Shown here: one piece after another, positions 1-7,233 of the stretch
Layout of the letters: each line of letters begins with the position of its first letter
Position numbering within the stretch: position 1 is the first letter of the stretch
Assembly: GCA_000719105.1 (NCBI GenBank)
Contig: JODX01000017.1
Coordinates: 92,541-156,540 of the forward strand
Reading direction: 5' to 3'
Origin: Streptomyces sclerotialus
GTDB taxonomy: Bacteria; Actinomycetota; Actinomycetes; Streptomycetales; Streptomycetaceae
Length of the DNA: 64,000 nt
Position numbers and translations under genes: made by a program
The notes under the pieces: model-generated
What the model was told of the DNA's origin: nothing
What the model saw: the letters and a program-made list of their open reading frames with translations, nothing else
Databases searched by the model: none

Positions 1-1
1 C

Positions 2-796
2 GTCTACATCATCGCGGAGGTCGGCCCGGACGCCGCACCCGAGCCGATCCAGCAGTTCCGCGGCGCCTTCGACGCGATGCTGCCGTCCTGGCTGGTCGTC
101 CCGCTGGCCGTCGTCCTGGTCGTGATCAGCCAGATCAAGATCAACGTCACGAACGCGTACTCCGGTTCGCTGGCGTGGACGAACTCCTTCACCCGCGTCA
201 CGAAGCGCTACCCCGGCCGCATGGTCTTCGTCCTGGTCAACCTGGGCTTCGCGCTCGCGCTGATGGAGGCCGACATGTTCAGCTTCCTCAACAGCATCCT
301 GAGCTTCTACTCGAACTGCGCGATCGCCTGGGTCGTCACCGTGGCCACCGACATCGGCATCAACAAGTACGTGCTGAAGCTGTCCCCGCACGCCCCCGAG
401 TTCCGCCGCGGCATGCTGTACGCCGTCAACCCGGTCGGCGTGGTGTCCTTCGTCGCCGCCTCCGGCCTGTCCATCGCCATGTACTTCCACCTCCTCGGCG
501 ACGCCCTCCAGCCGTACTCCCCCGTCGCCGCCGTCGTGCTCGCCTTCGTGCTCACCCCGCTGATGGCGATCGTCACCAAGGGCAGGTACTACCTGCGCCG
601 CACCGACGACGGCATCGCCGAGCCGCTGCTGGACGCGGACGGCAACCCGAGCGCGGTCACCTACGACTGCCACGTCTGCCGACAGCCGTACGAGCGCCCC
701 GACCTGACCGCCTGCGCCGCGCACGACGCGGTGGTCTGCTCGCTCTGCCTGAGCACCGACACACTCGGCGAACACGTGCTGCCGGCGAACGCGTAG
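2..796 (+). CDS. NCS1 purine-cytosine permease family transporter, 3' part, with C-terminal zinc-knuckle tail
   Basis: This is the C-terminal 264 residues of an inner-membrane transporter whose start lies outside the window. The reading frame is open from base 2. About five hydrophobic segments are visible, and the stretch NVTNAYSGSLAW resembles the conserved eighth-helix region of NCS1 (nucleobase:cation symporter-1) proteins. After the last helix comes a cytosolic tail of about 65 residues. It holds CHVCRQPYE, then a His and VVCSLC, spaced like a zinc ribbon or knuckle (two CxxC pairs). Such a metal-binding tail is not part of the core NCS1 fold, so it may sense or recruit something. The substrate cannot be read from this fragment. 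A strong hairpin terminator follows the stop codon. Confidence 0.75.
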   Translation, partial: VYIIAEVGPDAAPEPIQQFRGAFDAMLPSWLVVPLAVVLVVISQIKINVTNAYSGSLAWTNSFTRVTKRYPGRMVFVLVNLGFALALMEADMFSFLNSILSFYSNCAIAWVVTVATDIGINKYVLKLSPHAPEFRRGMLYAVNPVGVVSFVAASGLSIAMYFHLLGDALQPYSPVAAVVLAFVLTPLMAIVTKGRYYLRRTDDGIAEPLLDADGNPSAVTYDCHVCRQPYERPDLTACAAHDAVVCSLCLSTDTLGEHVLPANA

Positions 797-810
797 CCGG
801 CGCGCACGGC

Positions 811-850
811 GGAGCGGGCGGGGTGCCGTCCGGGGCACCCCGCCCGCTCC
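811..850. terminator. Bidirectional hairpin terminator between permease and ttuC
   Basis: A perfect 17-bp GC-rich stem (811-827 pairs with 834-850) has a 6-nt loop. It lies 15 nt after the permease stop codon and downstream of the convergent ttuC gene. There is no U-tract, which is usual for Streptomyces terminators. Confidence 0.75.
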
Positions 851-856
851 CTCCGC

Positions 857-941
857 GTTCCGTACCGTCAGACGTTCCGTACCGTCAGACGTTCCGTACC
901 GTCAGACGTTCCGTACCGTCAGACGTTCAGCGCCGTCAGAC
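857..941. repeat. Five tandem 17-bp units derived from the ttuC 3' end
   Basis: Four identical 17-bp units (GTTCCGTACCGTCAGAC at 857-873, 874-890, 891-907 and 908-924) are followed by a variant (GTTCAGCGCCGTCAGAC, 925-941). The variant contains the ttuC stop codon (TCA at 936-938, read as TGA on the minus strand) and runs into its last codons. The array looks like successive duplication of the gene end into the convergent intergenic gap. Confidence 0.85.
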
Positions 942-2027
942 GTTCAGCGCGTCGATCAGCGCCTTCGTGACGTCCTCGGTCGACGCGTTGCCGCCGACGT
1001 CACGGGTGAGGACGCCCGCCGCGGTGGTGGCCTCGATGGCCTTGTGCAGCCGGGCCGCCTGCTCCGGCAGGCCGAAGTGCTCCAGCATCAGGGCCGCACT
1101 GCCGACCGCACCGATCGGGTTGGCGAGGCCCTGGCCCGCGATGTCCGGGGCGGAGCCGTGCACGGGCTCGAACATGCTCGGGTACCGGCGCTCGGGGTTG
1201 AGGTTGGCGCTGGCGGCCAGGCCCAGGCTGCCGGCCAGGGCGCTGCCGAGGTCGGAGAGGATGTCGGCGTTGAGGTTGGAGGCGACGACCACGGAGAGGT
1301 CCTCGGGGCGGAGGACGAACTTCGCGGACATCGCGTCGACGAGCACGCTCTCGGTCTCCACGTCCGGGTAGTCGGCGGCGACCCGCTGGAACACGTCGTC
1401 CCAGAGCACCATGCCGTACTGCTGGGCGTTGGACTTGGTCACGGACGAGACCTTGCGGCGGGTGCGGGTCCGGGCGAGGTCGAAGGCGAAGCGCATGATG
1501 CGCTCGCAGCCGACCTCGGTGAACAGGGCGGACTGCACGGCGACTTCACCGCCCGGCCCGCGCCCGGAGAGGTTGCGGCCACCGAGTCCCGCGTACTCGC
1601 CCTCGCTGTTCTCGCGGACGACGACCCAGTCGAGCTCGGTGTCGTCGGCCTTGCGCAGCGGGCTGGTGATGCCGGGCAGGAAGTGCACGGGGCGGACGTT
1701 GGCCCACTGGTCGAAGCTCTGGCAGATCTTCAGGCGCAGGCCCCAGAGGCTGATGTGGTCGGGGACGGTGGGCCAGCCGACCGCACCGAAGTAGATCGCG
1801 TCGAACCCCTTCAGGCGGTCGAGCCCGTCGTCGTCGATCATCTTCCCGGTGCGCTCGTAGTACTCGCAGCCCCAGGGGAACTCCTCCCACGCGAAGGCGA
1901 AGGGCTCGGCGGAGTTCCGGGAGTCCTCGGCGAGGGCGTCCAGGACGGCGCGCCCGGCGGCGACCACCTCCTTGCCCACCCCGTCGGCGGGGACTGCGGC
2001 GATACGGAACGTGCGGGGTGCGGTCAT
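936..2027 (-). CDS. ttuC: Tartrate dehydrogenase / D-malate dehydrogenase (decarboxylating)
   Basis: A 363-aa NAD-dependent beta-hydroxyacid oxidative decarboxylase of the isopropylmalate/isocitrate dehydrogenase fold. Family signatures are PADGVGKEV near residue 13, RENSEGEYAG at 138-147 (substrate arginine region), the catalytic lysine region VTKSNAQQYG near 197-206, LVDAMSAK near 229 and NLNADILSD near 251. Members named TtuC/DmlA oxidise D-malate and tartrate and can turn meso-tartrate into D-glycerate. The glycerate kinase and dicarboxylate carrier immediately upstream on the same strand fit that chemistry well. Length is normal for the family. Which stereoisomer is used cannot be told from sequence. 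An 18-bp motif shared with the dctA promoter lies about 95 bp upstream (2121-2138). Confidence 0.88.
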   Translation of the reverse strand: MTAPRTFRIAAVPADGVGKEVVAAGRAVLDALAEDSRNSAEPFAFAWEEFPWGCEYYERTGKMIDDDGLDRLKGFDAIYFGAVGWPTVPDHISLWGLRLKICQSFDQWANVRPVHFLPGITSPLRKADDTELDWVVVRENSEGEYAGLGGRNLSGRGPGGEVAVQSALFTEVGCERIMRFAFDLARTRTRRKVSSVTKSNAQQYGMVLWDDVFQRVAADYPDVETESVLVDAMSAKFVLRPEDLSVVVASNLNADILSDLGSALAGSLGLAASANLNPERRYPSMFEPVHGSAPDIAGQGLANPIGAVGSAALMLEHFGLPEQAARLHKAIEATTAAGVLTRDVGGNASTEDVTKALIDALNV

Positions 2028-2120
2028 GGGTGCCTCCGGCTCGCTGTGGTGCGCGGTGCTGCGGTGATGTGGTCGGTTCGAGTCAACACAGCGGGGTCGT
2101 CAGGCGTCCAAGACCTGCTT

Positions 2121-2138
2121 TCGATGCCACGTATAGGC
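2121..2138 (-). promoter_or_regulatory. Candidate LysR operator upstream of ttuC
   Basis: TCGATGCCACGTATAGGC occurs here, and a copy with 17 of 18 identical bases lies upstream of dctA (5873-5890). Both are about 95-100 bp before the start codon of a minus-strand gene. The adjacent LysR gene is the natural candidate to bind them. Binding is inferred. Confidence 0.5.
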
Positions 2139-2177
2139 ACGGCCGATGGGTCGTGCGTCAGGGTGCATCGGGGTGCG

Positions 2178-3077
2178 TCAGACGTCGCGTGCGCGTCGCC
2201 GGCCCAGGGAGCCGGTGAGGGCGAGGAAGGCGCGGGCGGCGGGCGTGAGGTGGGCGGGCAGGCTGACCATCGCCACGTGCAGGTGGGCGGTCGGCTCGAT
2301 GGGGGCGACCACGGCGCCGCAGCGGCGGGCCAGCCGGGTCCAGGAGGAGGGCAGCACGGCGACGCCCACCCCGGTGAGCACCAGGGGCAGGATGGAGGTG
2401 CGGTGGTCGACGACCGTCACGATCTCCGTGCCGGTACCGCCCGCGGTGATGTCGTCGACGATGCTGCGCATCAGGCTGCCGGTGCGGGACGCGATGAGCT
2501 TCTGCCCGGCGAGGTCCGCGGGCGCGATGGTGACGCCGTCCTTCAGGGGGCCGCCCGGGGCGGCGACGACCACGAACGGCTGGTCCTCGACGTGCAGGAC
2601 GTCCAGGCCGGACGGGTTGACGGGACTCGCGGAGCCGAGCAGCCCGAGTTCGCAGGCGCCGCTGCGCACCAGCCGGATCACCTCGTCGGGGGTGAAGGCG
2701 GCCTGCGTGCTCACCGTCACGGACGGGTGGAGTCCGGCGAAGCGCTGGACGAGGGTGGTCAGCGGTTCGATGCCGGGCGAGGGCATCGTCGCCACCTCGA
2801 CGGTGCCGCCGTGCAGCCCGGACAGCGCGGCGGCGGTGTCGCGCACGGCGGCCAGGTCGCGCAGCACGCGCCGGCTGGGCTCCAGCAGCTCCGCCCCGGC
2901 CTCGCTGAGCACGACGCCCCGGCCCACCCGGTGGAAGAGGGCCACCCCGAGGTCGGCCTCCAGGTTGGCCATCGCCTGCGACAGCGAGGGCTGCGCCACG
3001 TGGAGCGCGGCGGCCGCCTTGCTGAAGCCGCCGTGCTCGACGATGGCCAGGAAGTACTCGAGCTGCCGGGCGTCCAC
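2178..3077 (-). CDS. LysR-family transcriptional regulator of the tartrate/dicarboxylate cluster
   Basis: A 299-aa LysR-type protein. The N-terminal winged helix (residues 1-60) includes MDARQLEYFLAIVEHGGFSK and the recognition-helix region AAALHVAQPSLSQAMANLE. The rest is a two-lobed effector-binding domain of normal length. It sits between glycerate kinase (44 bp upstream) and ttuC (150 bp downstream), all on the minus strand, so it probably controls both units in response to a dicarboxylate such as tartrate or malate. A related but imperfect version of the shared motif (3091-3111, with GCCACG and ATAGGC halves) overlaps its own 5' region, suggesting autoregulation. The effector is inferred from the neighbours only. 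Confidence 0.85.
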   Translation of the reverse strand: MDARQLEYFLAIVEHGGFSKAAAALHVAQPSLSQAMANLEADLGVALFHRVGRGVVLSEAGAELLEPSRRVLRDLAAVRDTAAALSGLHGGTVEVATMPSPGIEPLTTLVQRFAGLHPSVTVSTQAAFTPDEVIRLVRSGACELGLLGSASPVNPSGLDVLHVEDQPFVVVAAPGGPLKDGVTIAPADLAGQKLIASRTGSLMRSIVDDITAGGTGTEIVTVVDHRTSILPLVLTGVGVAVLPSSWTRLARRCGAVVAPIEPTAHLHVAMVSLPAHLTPAARAFLALTGSLGRRRARDV

Positions 3078-3120
3078 GGCGCCTCCGAAGTCATAGCCAC
3101 GTTCGATAGGCGCAGCCTAC

Positions 3121-4287
3121 TCATCCGTCGGCAGCGTCCTCCTGCCCGTCGCCCCCGGACATGATCCAGCGCTCGGCGAGGACCCGTCCGCACTGCGCGA
3201 GAAGCTGGGCCGACAGGGCGCTGTCGCGCGCGCAGTCCCGGTCCGTCAGGTCCGTCAGGGCCTGTACGGAGCGGAAGTGGGCGGCCGTCCGCGACGCGGG
3301 CAGCGTGCACCGACCCGCGACGGCGTGCACGGGCACCCCCCGGTCACGGGCACGCCGGGCCAGCGCGACGGGCAGCTTGCCCGAGAGCGACTGCTCGTCC
3401 AGGCTGCCCTCCCCGGTGACGACCAGATCGCTCCGGTCGAGCAGCCGGTCGGCCCCGAGCAGGGTGAGGAAGTGGTCGGCCCCCGACCGCACCCGTCCGC
3501 CGAGCAGCATCCCGGCGAAGCCGAGCCCTCCGGCGGCTCCGGCCCCGGGCGCCCCGGCGAGGGCCGCCGCGCCGGTGGCTCCGCCCGCCTCCAGCCGGCG
3601 TACGAAGTGCCCGAGCGCGGCGTTCAGCCGGCGGACGTCCCGCTCGTCCGCGCCCTTCTGCGGCCCGTAGACGGCGGCGGCGCCCGTGGCCCCGAGCAGG
3701 GGGTTGTCCACGTCGGTGGCGAGCACGAGGTCGACACCGGAGAACGCGGCGCGTACGGGACCGAGTTCGGCGGTGCGCAGGTCGGCGAGACCGCCTCCGC
3801 CCGGTCCGGCCGGCGAGCCGTCTGCGCGGTGCAGGACGGCGCCGAGCTCCTGGAGGAGGCCCGCGCCGCCGTCGGTGGTGGCCACGCCGCCGAGGGCCAG
3901 GACGACGGTGTCGGGGGCGTCTGCGAGTACGTGCCGCAGGGCCTGGCCGACACCGCGGCTGGTGGCCGTCAGCGGTGCCGTACGTCCGCCCGGCAGGACG
4001 CCGAGCCCGCAGATCGCCGCGGCCTCGACGAGGACGGTACGGCCCCGTACGGCGACGGCCGCCGTGACGGGGTCCCCGGTCGGCCCGGTCACGGTGATCT
4101 CCCTGGCCGTGAACCCGGCGGAGCACGCGGCGGTCACGCTGCCCTCTCCGCCGTCCGCGAGGGCGAGCCGGTCGACCCGGAGACGGGGTGCCCGTTCCAG
4201 GAGCCCTCGTTCGAGGGCGAGGGCGACCTCGTCGGCGCTGAGGGAGCCCTTGAACTTGTCGGGGGCGATGAGGACGGAGGCGGCCAT
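3121..4287 (-). CDS. glxK: Glycerate kinase
   Basis: A 388-aa protein of the GarK/GlxK glycerate kinase family, which phosphorylates D-glycerate to 2-phosphoglycerate (or 3-phosphoglycerate in some members). Signatures are IAPDKFKGSLSADEVA at residues 7-22, LADGGEGSV near residue 45, ATTDGGAGLLQELGA in the middle and VVTGEGSLDEQSLSGK towards the end. The start is fixed by its one-base overlap with the dctA stop codon (TGATG), which implies translational coupling. In this context it takes glycerate released from tartrate by TtuC into glycolysis. A Gly/Ala-rich stretch between residues 240 and 260 is normal for the genus. Confidence 0.9.
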   Translation of the reverse strand: MAASVLIAPDKFKGSLSADEVALALERGLLERAPRLRVDRLALADGGEGSVTAACSAGFTAREITVTGPTGDPVTAAVAVRGRTVLVEAAAICGLGVLPGGRTAPLTATSRGVGQALRHVLADAPDTVVLALGGVATTDGGAGLLQELGAVLHRADGSPAGPGGGGLADLRTAELGPVRAAFSGVDLVLATDVDNPLLGATGAAAVYGPQKGADERDVRRLNAALGHFVRRLEAGGATGAAALAGAPGAGAAGGLGFAGMLLGGRVRSGADHFLTLLGADRLLDRSDLVVTGEGSLDEQSLSGKLPVALARRARDRGVPVHAVAGRCTLPASRTAAHFRSVQALTDLTDRDCARDSALSAQLLAQCGRVLAERWIMSGGDGQEDAADG

Positions 4288-5774
4288 CAGCGCCTCACCT
4301 CGGCCACTTCGGCTGCTTCGGCTGCTTCGGCTGCTTCCGGCGCCGTCGGGCCGTCGTAGGTGTGCACGGCTCCCTTCGTGAGGGGGCCTTCCCCGGTTCC
4401 GGTGACGGCCTCCCCCGGTGGGACGACCGGGTCCTCGACGAGCCTCCCCGCCAGCACGTCGCGCGCCCTGGCGAGGTCCAGCCCCTTGTCCCACCTGGCG
4501 ATGAACAGGGTGGCCACGGCGTTGCCGAAGAAGTTGACCAGGGCCCGGCACTCCGACATGAACTTGTCGATGCCGAAGATGAGCATGATGCCCGCGGCCG
4601 GGACATGGCCGACCGTGGACAGGGTCGCGGTGAGGGCGATGAAGCCGCCGCCCGCGACGCCCGCCGCGCCCTTCGAGGTGAGCAGCATGACGGCGAGCAG
4701 GCCTAGCTGCTGGGTGAGGGACAGGGGCGTGTCGGTGGCCTGGGCGATGTACAGCGTGGCGAGGGAGAGGTAGATCGCCGCGCCGTCGAGGTTGAAGCTG
4801 TAGCCGGTCGGCACGACCAGCCCGACCGTGGACCGCTCGACACCCATGAACTGGAGCTTGCGCATCAGCCCGGGCAGCGCGGGCTCGGCGGTCGACGTGC
4901 CGAGAACCAGGAAGAACTCCTCCTTGAAGTAGCGGAAGAGCTGGAAGATGTTCAGCTTCACGTACGCGGCGAGCACACCGCCGAGCACCACCACGACGAA
5001 CAGGAACGACGTGACGTAGAAGAGCAGGATCAGTGATCCGAGGCTGGTCAGCGTGGACAGGCCGAACTTCCCGATGGCGTAGGCCATCGCGCCGAAGGCG
5101 CCCAGCGGCGCGGCCTTCATGACGAAGGACAGCACCTTGAACACGACCTCGACCAGACGGTTGACGCCCGCGATGATCGGCTCGCCCGCCTTCCCGACCG
5201 CCTTCAGCGCGATGCCGAAGAGCACGGCCAGGAAGATGACCTGGAGGATGTCGCCCTCGACGAAGGCGCCGAAGAAACTGTCGGGCACCAGGTGGGTGAG
5301 GAACTCCCACCACTCCTGGTGCTCACCCTTCTCTATGTACTCCCCGGCGTCGCCCGAGGTGTCCAGGGTCGACGGGTCGGCGTGCACGCCCTCGCCGAGC
5401 CGAAAGACGTTGATGGCCACCAGGCCCGTCAGCAGGGCGATGATCGTGCCGATCTGGAAGTACGTCAGTGCCTTGATGCCGGTCAGCCCGACCTGCCTGA
5501 GGTCCGCGACCCCGGCGATGCCGCCGATGATCGTCAGGAAGACGATCGGCCCGATCAGCATCTTCATCGCGGCGATGAACGTCGTGCCGATCGGCTCCAT
5601 GGCGGTGCCGAGATCCGGCCACCGCCAGCCCAGCACGATGCCGATCACGATCGCCACGAGCACCTGGACGTAGAGCTGCCGGTACCACGGCTTCGACGGC
5701 GGCTGCGGGTGCCCGTTCGCTGCGCTCCGGTGTTCCTGGCCACCCCGCGCGGCTCCGTCCGGGGTCTGCGTCAT
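4287..5774 (-). CDS. dctA: C4-dicarboxylate:cation symporter
   Basis: A 495-aa polytopic membrane protein of the dicarboxylate/amino acid:cation symporter (DAACS) family. Around eight hydrophobic segments, the serine-rich re-entrant loop TSTAEPALPGLMRK, and the substrate-binding region with PTGYSFNLDGAAIYLS and SKGAAGVAGGGF are visible. The ATG at 5774 is chosen because GAGGAGG precedes it at good spacing and the first TM helix follows at about residue 35. A longer in-frame extension exists but has no coding character. The C-terminal 50 residues carry several EAAEAAE-type repeats. Its role is probably uptake of tartrate, malate, fumarate or succinate for the downstream enzymes. Confidence 0.9.
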   Translation of the reverse strand: MTQTPDGAARGGQEHRSAANGHPQPPSKPWYRQLYVQVLVAIVIGIVLGWRWPDLGTAMEPIGTTFIAAMKMLIGPIVFLTIIGGIAGVADLRQVGLTGIKALTYFQIGTIIALLTGLVAINVFRLGEGVHADPSTLDTSGDAGEYIEKGEHQEWWEFLTHLVPDSFFGAFVEGDILQVIFLAVLFGIALKAVGKAGEPIIAGVNRLVEVVFKVLSFVMKAAPLGAFGAMAYAIGKFGLSTLTSLGSLILLFYVTSFLFVVVVLGGVLAAYVKLNIFQLFRYFKEEFFLVLGTSTAEPALPGLMRKLQFMGVERSTVGLVVPTGYSFNLDGAAIYLSLATLYIAQATDTPLSLTQQLGLLAVMLLTSKGAAGVAGGGFIALTATLSTVGHVPAAGIMLIFGIDKFMSECRALVNFFGNAVATLFIARWDKGLDLARARDVLAGRLVEDPVVPPGEAVTGTGEGPLTKGAVHTYDGPTAPEAAEAAEAAEVAEVRR

Positions 5775-6279
5775 TGCAACCTCCTCGCTCGCGCGGCACC
5801 GAGCCCGACCGCTGCCGCGCCGACTTCCGCCACAGTGAACCGGGGCGTACGGCGAGGGTCCACGACCAAAAATCGATGCCCCGTATAGGCGGGCCCTATG
5901 AATGAGGCGGCACCGCGCCGGCCGCGGGGGCACGCCGCCGGCATGCCCCGAAGGGGGGATCTCCGGCTCCTCGCAGGTGACCGCGCGGGGTCCTGCGCAC
6001 GGAGCCGGTGCCGTCGCGCAGTGCGGGGGATCACGGCCGGCGGCAACGGTCCGGAATGCCGTGACGCTGTGGACAACGGGCCCCGGGGCCGGGCGCGGAG
6101 CGGTCGGTATCCAGCGTGAGGCGGACGCGCGGAACCCGCCCTCCCGCGCATATTTCCACTCGTGTGAGTTACTTAGCCCGATGGGGCGACTTGCCCTTTC
6201 ATCGACTGCTCCGATATCCATTTTTCTGTCGGTACATCTCCGCCTCCGATCAGGGCCGGAGGCGGGGATGTGCCGCGGC
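5775..6279. other. Gene-free stretch upstream of dctA
   Basis: No convincing gene is present. The dctA operator motif is at 5873-5890. An unusually AT-rich block lies at 6150-6240 with a small dyad ACTC-GTGT-GAGT (6158-6169). A small 8-bp stem (6241-6248 with 6257-6264) precedes the large terminator hairpin. The dctA promoter is probably in the first 200 bases upstream of its start, but I cannot pick a clear -35/-10 pair. Confidence 0.5.
5873..5890 (-). promoter_or_regulatory. Candidate LysR operator upstream of dctA
   Basis: TCGATGCCCCGTATAGGC, 99-116 bp upstream of the dctA start, differs by one base from the motif upstream of ttuC (2121-2138). Its position suits a LysR-type activation site. 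Binding is inferred. Confidence 0.5.
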
Positions 6280-6336
6280 GCAATGAAGAAGCGCAGCCGC
6301 GGATCGAGGAGATCCGCTGCTGCGCTTCTTCATTGC
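6280..6336. terminator. Long near-perfect hairpin downstream of the secreted-protein gene
   Basis: Two 26-nt arms (6280-6305 and 6311-6336) are complementary except at one position and are separated by the 5-nt loop GAGGA. It starts 33 nt after the stop codon of the minus-strand secreted-protein gene. It lacks a U-tract, but long stems of this kind act as terminators or 3' mRNA stabilisers in Streptomyces. Confidence 0.65.
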
Positions 6337-6369
6337 GGGAGGAACCGGGACGCGGTCAGCCGCCGGCCG

Positions 6370-6810
6370 TCACGGGTCGCCGGCGCCGATGCCGTAGGTA
6401 CCGTCCGCGCTGGTCGGGGCATGGATGCCGTCACCGCGGAAGTGGGCCTCGTAGCCGTTGACCAGGATGTTGGCCACTTCCAGGTCGGAGGGGAGCTGGG
6501 CGTCGCAGGCCGCCGTGCCGTTGGGGTCGGTGAAGGCCTGGCAGATGTACTCCCGGCTGCCCGCGGTGGTGAAGACCACCTGCAGCCCGGACACGGGAGC
6601 GCCGTTGTCGGCGCGGTGAATCTCCGCGCGGTGGTGCGACAGTTTCCGGGACAGCAGCAGGATCTTGGCCTGGTGGGCGTCCATGTTCACCGGGACGGCG
6701 CGGGTGTGGGACACCGAGCCGGCCTGGGCGGCGCCGGACAGGGTGCCGGCGGTCAATGCCGCACTGCCGAGCAGGACGCCGAACATACGTCGAAGAGTGC
6801 GTGTTTTCAC
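6370..6810 (-). CDS. Small secreted protein with Ig-like sequence character
   Basis: A 146-aa exported protein of unknown function. The GTG at 6810 is chosen because GGAGG lies 4 nt upstream and a complete signal peptide follows: basic start KTRTLRR, a hydrophobic core, and cleavage after AQA at residue 30. The mature part contains GAPVSGLQVVFTTAG, one Cys pair, and TDPNGTAACDAQLPS. This resembles the strand pattern of bacterial Ig-like (Big/invasin-type) domains, in which a Gly-Thr-Ala-Cys turn is common. It is transcribed alone, divergent from the kinase gene, and followed by a strong hairpin. The Ig-like reading is inference. Confidence 0.6.
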   Translation of the reverse strand: MKTRTLRRMFGVLLGSAALTAGTLSGAAQAGSVSHTRAVPVNMDAHQAKILLLSRKLSHHRAEIHRADNGAPVSGLQVVFTTAGSREYICQAFTDPNGTAACDAQLPSDLEVANILVNGYEAHFRGDGIHAPTSADGTYGIGAGDP

Positions 6811-7233
6811 AAGTCCTCCGATGGCCGCGCGACAGCCGCGCGAAGAAATGGGGAATCCCGGCCGCCTTTCGCCGGGAGGCCCACAATCTGACAGGCACAC
6901 CGGCATACAGGCAATAGAACATACGCACCTGTAAGCGGGCGAGAAAAGGCCGGCCGGAACTGCCGTATACTCCCGCGATTTTCACGGTGAGCACAGCGGT
7001 GAACACATTGCGGGGAGGGTGCGCGTGGGTGTTTTTCATATCGTCATTCCGTACGGGTATGTACGGGCGCGCCGGTGACCGGGGGGCCGGCGGCGGTGAC
7101 CCGGTCGATGATCAGCCACTGTCCGAACCCGGGTAGGCTGGTGAGGCTGCGGCTTCCCACTGCCACCGTCCCCATGAGGTGTGTCACGCCTGCGGCAGAC
7201 GAATTGGTCTTGTGGCATGAGGATGAGACACAG
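6811..7233. other. Divergent intergenic region between secreted protein and kinase
   Basis: This holds the promoters of both flanking genes. A possible 17-codon leader ORF with a GTG start (7025-7078, MGVFHIVIPYGYVRARR) is preceded by GGGGAGG at 6-nt spacing. A partial direct repeat CCGTACGGGTATGTACGGG overlaps its end. No longer gene is supported. Confidence 0.35.

Noticed and set aside
857..941. Tandem 17-bp repeats considered as a CRISPR array
   Set aside because: There are no spacers between the units, and no cas genes were recognised. They are a direct tandem duplication of a gene end.
1044..3164. Long open frame (706 codons) on the plus strand
   Set aside because: It is antisense to ttuC and the LysR gene, with Gly/Ala/Arg/His-rich composition and no domain. 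High GC keeps the frame open.
4287..6221. A 644-residue version of the dicarboxylate carrier starting at 6221
   Set aside because: The first 149 codons lack membrane or coding character, while the ATG at 5774 has a strong GAGGAGG site.
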